From Thiobacillus sp. 65-29 (GTDB taxonomy: Bacteria > Pseudomonadota > Gammaproteobacteria > Burkholderiales > Thiobacillaceae): a stretch of DNA of 51,896 nucleotides. Below, piece after piece: positions 37,595 to 47,329 of the stretch (the first letter of the stretch is position 1; each line of letters begins with the position of its first letter). The position numbers and the translations under genes were made by a program. The stretch covers positions 8,291-60,186 of the forward strand of contig MKWN01000029.1 of assembly GCA_001899775.1 (NCBI GenBank), in the 5' to 3' direction. Under the pieces are notes generated by a model. The model was not told the origin of the DNA. It did no database searches and worked only from the letters and a program-made list of their open reading frames with translations.

Positions 37595-38738
37595 GCACTT
37601 CAACGCCGATCTCCTCGTCGGTGAGATAACAGGCCGGGTCTTCCGCCCACGGGTCGCCGCTCACCTGCCAGGCGCGCACCCGCGTGTTGCCACCGCAGAT
37701 GGCGAAATGCGCGCAGGCACCACAGCGGCCGCCGACCGTGCGCGGGCGCGCCTTGAGGCCGGCCATGATGGGATCGGAAGTATCCATCCAGATCTCGGAG
37801 AATGGCCGCTCGCGCACGTTGCCCAGATTGTGGTTCCACCACATGGTGTCGGGATGGACGTTGCCCAGGTTGTCGATGTTGGCGACGTTGACGCCGCTGG
37901 AATTGCCGCCCCACTGTTCGAGCTTGGCGCGCATGTGCGCCTCGAGGTGGGGAAAATGCTTACGCACCCACAAAAGCAGATACACGCCGTCGGCGTCGTT
38001 GTTGCCGGTGACGAACTCCTTGGGCCGCCCGGCCTGCTGCGCGCGCCAGCAGGTGTCGAACAGCAGGTCCATCGCCTGCCGCGTGGTGCGGTGGTAGGCG
38101 TCGGTCTTGCGGTTGCGGTTGCCGCGCCCGGCGTAATTCAGATGCGACAGGTAGAACTTGTCGAGCGCCTCGTCCTCCAGCAGTTGCAGCAGCGCGGGCA
38201 GATCGTGGGCGTTGTCCTGTGTCAGGGTAAAGCGGATGCCGACCTTGATGTCGCGATCCTTGCACAGGCGGATGCCGTGCATGGACTTGTCGAATGCGCC
38301 GTCCATGCGGCGGAAGGTGTCGTGCGTCTGCGCGATGCCGTCGAGGCTCACGCCGACGTAGTCAAAACCGACCGCGGCGATGCGCTCGATGTTGCCCTCG
38401 TCGATCAGTGTGCCGTTGGACGACAGCCCGACATAGAAACCCATGGCCTTGGCGCGCGTGGCGATGTCGAAAATGTCGGCACGCAGCAGCGGTTCGCCGC
38501 CGGAGAGGATCAGCACCGGCACGCGAAAACGCTTGAGGTCATCCATCACGGTGAAGACTTCCGCAGTGGAAAGTTCACCGGGAAAGTCCTTGTCGGCGGA
38601 TATCGAATAGCAGTGCTTGCAGGTGAGATTGCAGCGCCGGATCAGGTTCCAGATCACCACCGGGCCGGGCGGGTTGCGTGTCGGTCCCAGCGGCGTGGGT
38701 CGGGCGATTTCCTGCATGTACTGGGAGATTCTGAACAT
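37587..38738 (-). CDS. nirJ: Heme d1 biosynthesis radical SAM protein NirJ
   Basis: Removes propionate side chains from 12,18-didecarboxysiroheme to create the keto groups of heme d1. The 383-residue protein has the radical-SAM cluster motif C-x3-C-x2-C (CNLTCKHC, C36, C40 and C43), the SGGEPLL SAM motif, and a C-terminal auxiliary cysteine cluster in GGRCGACAHFAICGGN ... CYLTDEE. It lies between nirH and nirN on the same strand. Confidence 0.95.
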   Translation of the reverse strand: MFRISQYMQEIARPTPLGPTRNPPGPVVIWNLIRRCNLTCKHCYSISADKDFPGELSTAEVFTVMDDLKRFRVPVLILSGGEPLLRADIFDIATRAKAMGFYVGLSSNGTLIDEGNIERIAAVGFDYVGVSLDGIAQTHDTFRRMDGAFDKSMHGIRLCKDRDIKVGIRFTLTQDNAHDLPALLQLLEDEALDKFYLSHLNYAGRGNRNRKTDAYHRTTRQAMDLLFDTCWRAQQAGRPKEFVTGNNDADGVYLLLWVRKHFPHLEAHMRAKLEQWGGNSSGVNVANIDNLGNVHPDTMWWNHNLGNVRERPFSEIWMDTSDPIMAGLKARPRTVGGRCGACAHFAICGGNTRVRAWQVSGDPWAEDPACYLTDEEIGVEVHA

Positions 38739-38759
38739 GGGGCTCTCGTCGATGCGGGC

Positions 38760-39245
38760 TCAGGCGAAGCGCAGGCCGGTTTTCTTCAGGATGCGCGTGC
38801 TGTAAAGGATCGCGCGCGCGCTGCACGCGGGGCCGAGGAGGTCGGCAATCTGCTGTGCTTTCTGTTCCACTTCGGCGCGGTCATGGCCGTGCACCATGGC
38901 AAATAGATTGTACGGCCACTCCGGCAGCTTGCGCGGACGCAGATAACAATGACTCACCGCTTCGAGCTGGCCCACCGCGCTGCCGAGCGCGAACACGCGG
39001 TCATCCGCCACGTCCCACACCGTCATGCCGTTGGCGGTATAGCCGAGCGCATAGTGGTTGGGTACCGCGCCGATGCGCCGGATGATGCCGGTGTCGAGCA
39101 TGCGCTGCATGCGCGCCATCACCTCCTCCGCACTCACGCCGATCTGCTCGGCGACCGCGTGATAGGGTCGCGCGACCAGCGGCAACCCGCGCTGGGTGGC
39201 GAGGAGGATAAGACGGTCGAGCGCGTCCAGCGCAGCGGTTTCCAT
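38760..39245 (-). CDS. nirH: Siroheme decarboxylase subunit NirH
   Basis: AsnC/Lrp-fold subunit of the siroheme decarboxylase that makes 12,18-didecarboxysiroheme. The 161 residues contain LPLVARPYHAVAEQIGVSAEEVMARMQRM (winged helix) and the ligand-binding half with RPRKLPEWPYNLFAMVHGHDR. It starts two bases after nirG. Assignment to NirH rather than NirG or NirL is by operon order and resemblance. Confidence 0.88.
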   Translation of the reverse strand: METAALDALDRLILLATQRGLPLVARPYHAVAEQIGVSAEEVMARMQRMLDTGIIRRIGAVPNHYALGYTANGMTVWDVADDRVFALGSAVGQLEAVSHCYLRPRKLPEWPYNLFAMVHGHDRAEVEQKAQQIADLLGPACSARAILYSTRILKKTGLRFA

Positions 39246-39247
39246 GC

Positions 39248-39691
39248 TCAGGCGCGCAGCTTCAGTTCGACGAAGAATTCGCGCAGTTTCGGCATGGCAT
39301 AGGCCGGGTAGCCGGTGTCGTGTTCGATGCGTGCCAGCGCCTCGGTCAGTCCCTGCGGGGTTTCCGTGGCGAGCACGAACCACATGTTGAAGGCGTGCTC
39401 GCGCTCGTAGTTGTGGGCAACCTCCGGCAGGGCGTTGACGAGCGCGGCGACGCGCTCGAAATCGGGCGGCGGAATTTTCATCGCCACCAGGCACAGTCCG
39501 CCACCGAGACGCTCGGCGTGATACATGGGTCCGAAGCGGGTCAGGATGCGCGCATCCAGGAGATCGTCGAGGCGTGCCAGCAGTTCGTCCTCGCTGCAAC
39601 CGATTTCCTCCGCTACCGCCGCATAGGGACGCTCGCAGAGCGGAAAACCGTCCTGCAGCCGGTTGACGATGGCGCGATCGAGCGCGTCCAT
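39248..39691 (-). CDS. nirG: Siroheme decarboxylase subunit NirG
   Basis: A 147-residue member of the same AsnC/Lrp-fold family. It has DGFPLCERPYAAVAEEIGCSEDELLARL, then PEVAHNYEREHAFNMWFVLATE, a segment shared with the NirD half of the neighbouring fusion protein. It starts four bases after nirDL ends. It acts with NirH and NirDL in decarboxylating siroheme. Confidence 0.88.
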   Translation of the reverse strand: MDALDRAIVNRLQDGFPLCERPYAAVAEEIGCSEDELLARLDDLLDARILTRFGPMYHAERLGGGLCLVAMKIPPPDFERVAALVNALPEVAHNYEREHAFNMWFVLATETPQGLTEALARIEHDTGYPAYAMPKLREFFVELKLRA

Positions 39692-39695
39692 GATG

Positions 39696-40688
39696 TCACG
39701 CCGCGGCGCGGGCGTAGCGCGCGCCGCACTGCTTGAAGCGGCGGGTGCTGAACAACACCTCGAAGGGAATGGCAGCAAGGCCGCAGCCCTGGCGCATCGC
39801 CTCGACGCGCGCCAGCACCTCGTCCCGATCGCGGCCATGGATCATGCAGAAGAGGTTGTAGCGCCACGCGGGCAGGCGGCGCGGCCGGCGGTAGCACAGC
39901 GTCACGTACTCGATGCCGCCCAGGCAGGTGCCGACTTCGCTCACCACGCCGTCAGGAATGTCCCACACCACCATGGCGTTGGCCCGGTAACCCAACTCAT
40001 GGTGGCGCACCACCACGCCCATGCGGCGGATCACGTTGCGCTCCACGAGCTTTTGCAGCGTGGCGATCACCGCGTCCTCGCTCATTCCGGCCTGCGCGCC
40101 GACCGCGGCATAGGGATGCGCCACCAGCGGCAGCCCCGCCTGGATGGCTGCAATCAGGCGGGTTTCCTCAGTGCTCGGTACATACGGCGGACGCGCGCCA
40201 CCGGCGTGGGCCTCGACATGTCGCGTGCGTTTGGCGCGAACGCCGGTGAGGTCGAAGCCGAGATCGATGTGATAGTCCTCGACCAGCGGCAGGAACAGCA
40301 CACGGCAGCCGGAGCGTTCCTCGATCTCGTGCAGCACCCGCTGCAGTGCCAGTTCGTCCGGCGCGGTGACGACGAACCACAGGTTGTAGTGGTGCTCGCG
40401 CTGGTAGTTGTGGTTGACCTCCGGATAGGCACTCACCAGGTTCGCCACCCGCTCCAGGTCATGCTCCGGTACCGCCAGCGCGGCCAGGGTGCTCGCGCCG
40501 ATGCTGCGCGGCCGGAACACCGCGCCGACACGGCTCACCGCACCCTGCGTCTGCAAGCGGGTGAGCGCCGTCAGCACTGCCACTTCGGACACGCCAAGGG
40601 CATCGGCGAGAACGGCGAACGGCGCCGGCGTCAGCGGAAAGTCGTGCTGAAAATCGTTGAGCAGGCGAAGTTCCAGATCGGCGGTCAT
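39696..40688 (-). CDS. nirDL: Fused siroheme decarboxylase NirDL
   Basis: A 330-residue fusion of two AsnC/Lrp-fold subunits. The N-terminal NirD-like half includes PEVNHNYQREHHYNLWFVVTAP; the C-terminal NirL-like half has LPLVAHPYAAVGAQAGMSEDAVIATL and RPRRLPAWRYNLFCMIHGRDR. A proline- and alanine-rich linker (about residues 155-175) joins them. The start overlaps the nirF stop (ATGA). The same fusion is known in Pseudomonas stutzeri and Thauera-type operons. Confidence 0.92.
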   Translation of the reverse strand: MTADLELRLLNDFQHDFPLTPAPFAVLADALGVSEVAVLTALTRLQTQGAVSRVGAVFRPRSIGASTLAALAVPEHDLERVANLVSAYPEVNHNYQREHHYNLWFVVTAPDELALQRVLHEIEERSGCRVLFLPLVEDYHIDLGFDLTGVRAKRTRHVEAHAGGARPPYVPSTEETRLIAAIQAGLPLVAHPYAAVGAQAGMSEDAVIATLQKLVERNVIRRMGVVVRHHELGYRANAMVVWDIPDGVVSEVGTCLGGIEYVTLCYRRPRRLPAWRYNLFCMIHGRDRDEVLARVEAMRQGCGLAAIPFEVLFSTRRFKQCGARYARAAA

Positions 40689-41857
40689 AGTCCGGTCCTG
40701 TGCGCACGATGGGTGAAGAAGATGCCGCTCGGACTGTCGAGCGGAAGTTCGCCGACGAGCGCGAAGGTTTCGCTGTCGTAGATCAGCACCTTGTTGTCGT
40801 CGCGCGCCGACAGCCAGGCGTGTTCGCCGCGTGGCGTGAATTCGATGTGCAGCACGCCGCGCCCCGGCTTGAAGGTGTGCACGACACGGCGGCTCGGCAC
40901 GTCGATGACCTGCACCGTGTCGTTGTGCGGAAAGGCGAAGTTCACCCACACCTGGCGATTGTCCGGGCGCGCCACGACGAAAACCGGCTGGCCATGCACC
41001 GCGATGCGGCCGGTCTCCTTCCAGTTGCCCTGATCCACCACCAGCACCTCATGGCGCCCGACCGCAGGCACCAGGAGCTCGGTGCCGGTGGCCGCCCAGC
41101 CTTCCAGATGCGGCATCTTGTAGACCGGCAGCTTCTCTTCCCCGCGGCCATAGCCATCGAGCACGCGCGTGACGCCGGCATCGAGGTTCCACAGGTCGAG
41201 CAGGGCAAGGCCGTCCTCGCCGAACAGGCCGGCGAGGTAATGCCTGCCGTCCGCGGTGATCATCGCATCGTAAGGTTCCTTGCCGATGTTGCGGAACTTG
41301 CGGATCTGCGGCTTGCGCGGATCGCGGAAATCGCCCACCCAGATTTCCCCGGCCTCGAACAGGCTCCACACGAAGCGATTGCCGGCGGCGTCGACCAGGC
41401 CGATGACCTTGGACGGCTTGCCCGCATCATCCGTCGCCGGTATGTCGGCGAGCAGTTCGAGCGTGGCGGCGTCGAACACCTTCACGCCGCCCGGTGCGTA
41501 GTTGGCGACCGCCAGCAGCCGCCCGTCCTGGGAGATCGCCCCGCCGATGCTGTTGCCCGCCTGCAGGGTGCGCCTGACGAGCTTCTGCTGCAGCAGATCG
41601 ATCTGCGTGAGGCCGCCGTCGCGGCCGAACACGTAAGCGTAGCGGGCATCGCGCGAGAAATTCAGCGAGGCGTGCGACAGGTCGCCGAGTCCTTCGACAC
41701 GGCCGAGCAAGGTGCGGCCGCTGGTCTCGACGATCCCCACGCTGCCGGCGGCGCGCTCGATCACCACGCCAAGATCGCCGGTACCGCGCAGCGGGGTTTG
41801 CGCGCAGCCCTGCAAGGCGAGCGCCAGCACGACAAGGAGAGGAAACCAGACACGCAT
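40685..41857 (-). CDS. nirF: Heme d1 biosynthesis lipoprotein NirF
   Basis: Periplasmic d1-type propeller protein required for heme d1 formation. The 390 residues start with a signal peptide ending in the lipobox LQGC (C18), so it is anchored to a membrane. Propeller blades repeat along the sequence (for example DGRLLAVANYAPGGVKVFD). There is no CxxCH. It overlaps nirC upstream (TGATG) and nirDL downstream (ATGA). Confidence 0.93.
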   Translation of the reverse strand: MRVWFPLLVVLALALQGCAQTPLRGTGDLGVVIERAAGSVGIVETSGRTLLGRVEGLGDLSHASLNFSRDARYAYVFGRDGGLTQIDLLQQKLVRRTLQAGNSIGGAISQDGRLLAVANYAPGGVKVFDAATLELLADIPATDDAGKPSKVIGLVDAAGNRFVWSLFEAGEIWVGDFRDPRKPQIRKFRNIGKEPYDAMITADGRHYLAGLFGEDGLALLDLWNLDAGVTRVLDGYGRGEEKLPVYKMPHLEGWAATGTELLVPAVGRHEVLVVDQGNWKETGRIAVHGQPVFVVARPDNRQVWVNFAFPHNDTVQVIDVPSRRVVHTFKPGRGVLHIEFTPRGEHAWLSARDDNKVLIYDSETFALVGELPLDSPSGIFFTHRAHRTGL

Positions 41858-42177
41858 CAGAATTTCCCCTTCAGCAGCATGTCGACCACCCATTCGGCCT
41901 CGGCCTCGCTGAGGAAAGGCGCCCACGGCGGCATGGCCGTGCCCGGACGGCCGTACAGGATGGTCGCGACCAGGCTTTCCCGCGGCTTGTCGCGCAGCGC
42001 CTCTGGACGCAGCGGCAGGCCCAGCCCGCCAGCCAGCGTCATCCCGTGACAGGATCCGCAATCCTGGCGCACCAGATGGGTAATCTCGCGTTGCCGCGCC
42101 GCATCCAGGTCCGCCGCCGGTGCGAGGCAGGGAATCACGAGTGCTATCGCAGGCCATGTGAGTCGCCATTGCTTCAT
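41857..42177 (-). CDS. nirC: Cytochrome c55x NirC
   Basis: Small periplasmic monoheme cytochrome that can donate electrons to NirS or take part in d1 maturation. The 106 residues have a signal peptide (cleavage near APAAD) and one heme motif CGSCH at 40-44, with the methionine ligand in GTAMPPW. It overlaps the cupredoxin gene upstream by four bases. Confidence 0.92.
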   Translation of the reverse strand: MKQWRLTWPAIALVIPCLAPAADLDAARQREITHLVRQDCGSCHGMTLAGGLGLPLRPEALRDKPRESLVATILYGRPGTAMPPWAPFLSEAEAEWVVDMLLKGKF

Positions 42178-42539
42178 TCGGTCACTTCAATCAGGCCGCG
42201 CATTTCCGGATGCGGGCCGCAGCGGTACGGGTAGGCACCGGGTCGTTCGAAGGTACGGCGCCAGGTCTCGCCGGGAAACAGGCGGTCGGATTCCAGCCCG
42301 TTTTCCTGTTCGAAGAGGACCGAGTGATTGGTGCGCTTCTCGTGGTTGACCCAGGTGACGGTGGTTCCCGCCTTGACCTTCACGCTCGGCGGATCGAAAC
42401 GCATGTTCGCGATCGCCACCTCCACCTCGGCGGCTGCCGCAGCGCCGGTCAGGAAAACCATCGCGGCGCAGGCGAAACACCAGGCATGCGCCTGCCACCG
42501 CCGTCCCCGCACCACGTCGCGGATTCCCTCCGGACTCAC
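42174..42539 (-). CDS. Amicyanin/plastocyanin-like cupredoxin
   Basis: A 121-residue exported type 1 copper protein. The ligands can be read as H72 (NHSV), C107, H110 and M113 (CGPHPEM); the C-x2-H-x2-M loop matches amicyanin rather than pseudoazurin or azurin. The N-terminal hydrophobic stretch ends AAAAAEVEV. GTG start at 42539. It is embedded in the nir operon, four bases overlapping nirC, so it is a candidate electron donor to NirS. Experimental function is not known. Confidence 0.88.
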   Translation of the reverse strand: MSPEGIRDVVRGRRWQAHAWCFACAAMVFLTGAAAAAEVEVAIANMRFDPPSVKVKAGTTVTWVNHEKRTNHSVLFEQENGLESDRLFPGETWRRTFERPGAYPYRCGPHPEMRGLIEVTE

Positions 42540-42558
42540 CGCCGCACCCCTTCACTCG

Positions 42559-43467
42559 TCACTTCGCCGCGCTGATGTCGGCCTTGGTGTCGATGCCGAG
42601 GGTGTAGCCGAACGACACGTGATGGAAACGGCCCGCAGCGTGGTCGTTGTGGATGGCGAAGCCCAGGTTGTACGACTTGCCCGAAGCCAGCGCGATGTCG
42701 CCGTCGCCACCGGCAAGCTTGCGGGTGAAGGTCACCACCCAGGTGTCACCGTCCTTCTTGCCTTCGGCCTTCACCAGTGCCTTGCCGCCTTCCATCACGC
42801 GCTTGTCGGCGACGTAGCCGTCGACGCCCTTGCCGCCCTTGCCACTCTGCCACTGCATGAGGTCATAGTAGTTGCCGGAAGCGAGGGAGCCGCCAATGAC
42901 GTACTTGGTCTTCTTGTCATTGCCGCCCGGCATGGTGCGAACATCGGCATGACAGGTGCCCCAGCAGCCGCCGGCGCGGCCGATCTGCACCGTGGCGCCG
43001 CGCGTGTCCTTGGCGGTTACCTTGTTGTCCTCGAGCATGACGGCGAGCTTGACCGGATTGTCCTTGTCCATTTTCTCGGCGCCGCCGCCTGCATCCTTCC
43101 AGCTGAAGCGCAGATAGAGGTTCGTGCCGTCGTTGGCGGCCTGCACCGTCACCGGGATGGTCGGCACGCGGCCCGTAACCGGCTTGGGCTCGAGCTTCTC
43201 GCCCTTGAGGATCTTGTCCGATGCGATGTCGACGTTGCGCGTCTTCTCGTCCTCGTGGCAGCCGATGCACGCCTCGCCCTTTTTCAGGCCCTTGGCACCG
43301 CCATGCTGGGTGCCGTTCATGATCCATTCGAGGTTGGCCGGTCCCGGATAGAACACGATCACCTTGCGTGAGGGCACCTTGCTCCAGTCGGGCGCCGCGA
43401 ACGCGGTGCCGGCGCTCGCCGCGAGCGCGAGCCCCAGCGCCGAAATGCCGAGTACTGCCTTGTTCAT
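42559..43467 (-). CDS. EB_dh-like c-type cytochrome with one canonical and one CX3CH motif
   Basis: A 302-residue periplasmic protein with a signal peptide (ending near AFAAPD). It has a canonical heme motif CIGCH at 67-71 and then a domain resembling the ethylbenzene-dehydrogenase/cytochrome c-552 heme-binding fold, with NLYLRFSWKDAG and ending in NDHAAGRFHHVSFGYTLG. C168-x3-C172-H173 (CWGTCH) departs from the standard CxxCH spacing. It lies between nirT and the cupredoxin gene. It occupies the position of nirB in Pseudomonas stutzeri nirSTB, but orthology was not established. Confidence 0.8.
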   Translation of the reverse strand: MNKAVLGISALGLALAASAGTAFAAPDWSKVPSRKVIVFYPGPANLEWIMNGTQHGGAKGLKKGEACIGCHEDEKTRNVDIASDKILKGEKLEPKPVTGRVPTIPVTVQAANDGTNLYLRFSWKDAGGGAEKMDKDNPVKLAVMLEDNKVTAKDTRGATVQIGRAGGCWGTCHADVRTMPGGNDKKTKYVIGGSLASGNYYDLMQWQSGKGGKGVDGYVADKRVMEGGKALVKAEGKKDGDTWVVTFTRKLAGGDGDIALASGKSYNLGFAIHNDHAAGRFHHVSFGYTLGIDTKADISAAK

Positions 43468-43519
43468 GCTGAATCTCCTTGAGTCGATGGAAAGCGTGTC
43501 GAATGCTGTGGGGCGCCGG

Positions 43520-44104
43520 TCAGAGCTCGTCCTCTTCGGTCATGCCCTCGGGTTTCTTGTGCGCGATGCCCTTGTGGCAGTCGATGCAGGTCATCTTGTC
43601 CTCCACCGCCATTTCGTGCTGCTTCCTGGCGCGCGTCTTCTGCACTTCGGTATTCATGCCATCGAAGCTGTGGCAGTTGCGGCATTCACGCGAGTCGGCC
43701 GCCTTCATGCGCTTCCACTCGTTGCGCGCAAGCTCGAGACGCTTGGCCTCGAATTTTTCCTTGGTGGCAATGGTGCCCATCACCTTGCCGTACAGTTCCT
43801 TGCTGGCCTGCACCTTGCGGATGATCTTGTGTGTCCAGTCCCTGGGCACGTGGCAATCCGAGCACACGGCGCGCACGCCGGTGCGGTTCGAATAGTGGAT
43901 GGTCTGCTTGTATTCCTGGTACACGTTGTCGCGCATCTCGTGGCACGACACGCAGAACTCCAGGGTGTTGGTGGCTTCCATGCCGGTGTTGAACCCGCCC
44001 CAGAACAGGATGCCGGCGATGAAACCGCCGCCCAGCAGGGTCAGGACAGAATATTTGGCGGTCGGCGAACGCAGCCGGGACCACCAGCCCTTCTTTGCAC
44101 TCAT
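43520..44104 (-). CDS. nirT: NapC/NirT-family tetraheme membrane cytochrome
   Basis: Quinol-oxidising cytochrome anchored in the inner membrane that passes electrons to periplasmic reductases. The 194 residues have one N-terminal membrane helix (about 18-38) and four heme motifs: CVSCH at 51, CSDCH at 81, CRNCH at 141 and CIDCH at 173. It follows nirS by 63 bases, matching the nirST order known in P. stutzeri. Confidence 0.93.
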   Translation of the reverse strand: MSAKKGWWSRLRSPTAKYSVLTLLGGGFIAGILFWGGFNTGMEATNTLEFCVSCHEMRDNVYQEYKQTIHYSNRTGVRAVCSDCHVPRDWTHKIIRKVQASKELYGKVMGTIATKEKFEAKRLELARNEWKRMKAADSRECRNCHSFDGMNTEVQKTRARKQHEMAVEDKMTCIDCHKGIAHKKPEGMTEEDEL

Positions 44105-44167
44105 TTCTTGTTACCCCCTCAGCCGATCGGCGGGCGGGATGCCCCCCGCCCGCCCGGCCCTCCTTAC

Positions 44168-45808
<1,641 letters not shown>

Positions 45809-45862
45809 TCATTGAGTTGACCAGATGAACATCAGCAGGGCTCATCGCTCCACTTGGCATAC

Positions 45863-45917
45863 ATCATGCCCGCAAGCCGGAAACCGATCCTTGACATACA
45901 TCAAGAAATCATGATTT
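45863..45917 (-). promoter_or_regulatory. nirS promoter region: predicted -10, FNR/DNR box and upstream palindrome
   Basis: On the minus strand TTGATGTATGTCAA (45891-45904) matches the FNR consensus TTGAT-N4-ATCAA except for one base. CATGAT at 45863-45868 is a plausible -10 box; the implied start site near 45857 puts the box centre about 41 bases upstream, the spacing of class II FNR-type activation. A perfect palindrome AAATCATGATTT (45906-45917) flanks the box upstream. Likely activators are FNR, ANR or DNR. Confidence 0.8.
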
Positions 45918-46051
45918 TCTAACTTATGTACCAGTGGAGACAAAACATGGGCCGTCTGGGATGGGAGATCCACACGGTTCGCCGGGGTCGACCGGCTGTC
46001 TGGTGAGAGCGCGGCTGCACAAGGGAAACCCCGTGCAGCGGCCGAATCGGA

Positions 46052-47125
46052 TCAGCGCGTCAGGATTTCGCGCAGCACGGCTTCCGACACGTCGCCGGTG
46101 ATCACCGCCTCGCCGAGCTTCTTCAGCAGCACGAAGCGCAGCCTGCCGCCTTCGACCTTCTTGTCGTGCCCCATGTACTCGAGCCAGGTTTCGAAAGGCA
46201 GTTCGGGCGCGGCATCCGGCAGGCCGGCGGCGCGCACGATGGCACGCGTGCGCGCGACGTCGGCGGCGTCGAGCCAGCCCAGGCGCTGCGACGCCATGGC
46301 GGCGAGCACCATGCCCGCCGCCACCGCCTCGCCGTGCAGCCAGGTGCCATAGCCCATGCCGCTCTCGATGGCGTGGCCGAAGGTGTGACCAAGGTTGAGA
46401 ATGGCGCGCAGGCCGCCTTCGCGCTCGTCCTCGGCCACCACCTGCGCCTTGATTTCGCAGGAGCGGTGGATCGCATGGGTGATCGCCGCGGGATCGAGCG
46501 CGCGCAGCTTCGTCATGTTGGCTTCCAACCAGGCGAGGAACGCGGCGTCCCGGATGAGGCCATACTTGATGACCTCGGCGAGTCCGGCGGAGAGCTCGCG
46601 CGCCGGCAGCGTCTTCAGCGTGTCGGTGTCGGCGAGCACCACTTTGGGCTGGTAGAACGCGCCGATCATGTTCTTGCCGAGCGGATGGTTGATGCCGGTT
46701 TTGCCGCCAACCGAGGAATCGACCTGCGACAGCAGCGTGGTGGGAATCTGCACGAAGGGCACGCCGCGCTGGTAGCAGGCGGCGGCAAATCCGGTCATAT
46801 CGCCGATCACCCCGCCCCCCAGCGCGATGAGCGTGGTCTTGCGCTCGGCGCGTCCGGCGAGCAGGGCGTCGAATACGAGATTGAGCGTCTCCCAGTTCTT
46901 GTAGGCTTCACCGTCGGGCAGCACCACGTTCGCCACCGCGACGCCCGCCCCCTCCAGCGCCGCCGTGAGACGCGCCAGGTACAGCGGCGCAACGGTGGTG
47001 TTGGTCACCACCATGGCGCGCTTCTGCGCGAGGTGCGGTGCGACCAGTTCGGCGCGGTCGAGCAGGCCGGGGCCGATGTGGATGGGGTAGGAACGGTCGC
47101 CGAGATCGACGGTGAGGGTTTGCAT
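46052..47125 (-). CDS. aroB: 3-dehydroquinate synthase
   Basis: Second step of the shikimate pathway: converts DAHP to 3-dehydroquinate with NAD and zinc. The 357-residue protein has [15 protein letters not shown] at the N-terminus, [13 protein letters not shown], and the active-site stretch [19 protein letters not shown], followed by zinc-binding histidines in [11 protein letters not shown]. aroK is not adjacent within the window; the nir operon lies immediately downstream on the same strand, with a 255-base gap that also holds the nirS promoter. Confidence 0.96.
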   Translation of the reverse strand: MQTLTVDLGDRSYPIHIGPGLLDRAELVAPHLAQKRAMVVTNTTVAPLYLARLTAALEGAGVAVANVVLPDGEAYKNWETLNLVFDALLAGRAERKTTLIALGGGVIGDMTGFAAACYQRGVPFVQIPTTLLSQVDSSVGGKTGINHPLGKNMIGAFYQPKVVLADTDTLKTLPARELSAGLAEVIKYGLIRDAAFLAWLEANMTKLRALDPAAITHAIHRSCEIKAQVVAEDEREGGLRAILNLGHTFGHAIESGMGYGTWLHGEAVAAGMVLAAMASQRLGWLDAADVARTRAIVRAAGLPDAAPELPFETWLEYMGHDKKVEGGRLRFVLLKKLGEAVITGDVSEAVLREILTR

Positions 47126-47275
47126 GGGCGCTGCGCCGGAAACAAAACACGATTGTAACCAAAGGCGCGCGCGCAGGCCGTGCACGCGGCTCCGTCCTCT
47201 GGATTGGCGGCGGCTTGTGGCGCATACTGCTGCCACACCACGCCGTTACCACGCCCGCGTCAACCCGGCAAGCGC

Positions 47276-47307
47276 TTGAATTTCCACGCATATTAGAATA
47301 CACTAAT
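47276..47307 (+). promoter_or_regulatory. RND operon promoter with overlapping palindrome
   Basis: TTGAAT (47276-47281) and TACACT (47299-47304) are separated by 17 bases. ATTAG-N6-CTAAT (47292-47296 and 47303-47307) is a perfect 5-bp inverted repeat that overlaps the -10 box. The position suits a repressor of the ArsR or TetR type; no such regulator is encoded in the window. A strong GGAGGTGA follows before the start codon at 47330. Confidence 0.55.
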
Positions 47308-47329
47308 GGACGTTTCTGGAGGTGACCGC

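Noticed and set aside
42559..43467. Assignment of the cytochrome gene as nirB of the P. stutzeri nirSTB type
   Set aside because: Position fits, but the EB_dh-like domain and the single canonical heme motif do not clearly match a diheme NirB, so no symbol was given.
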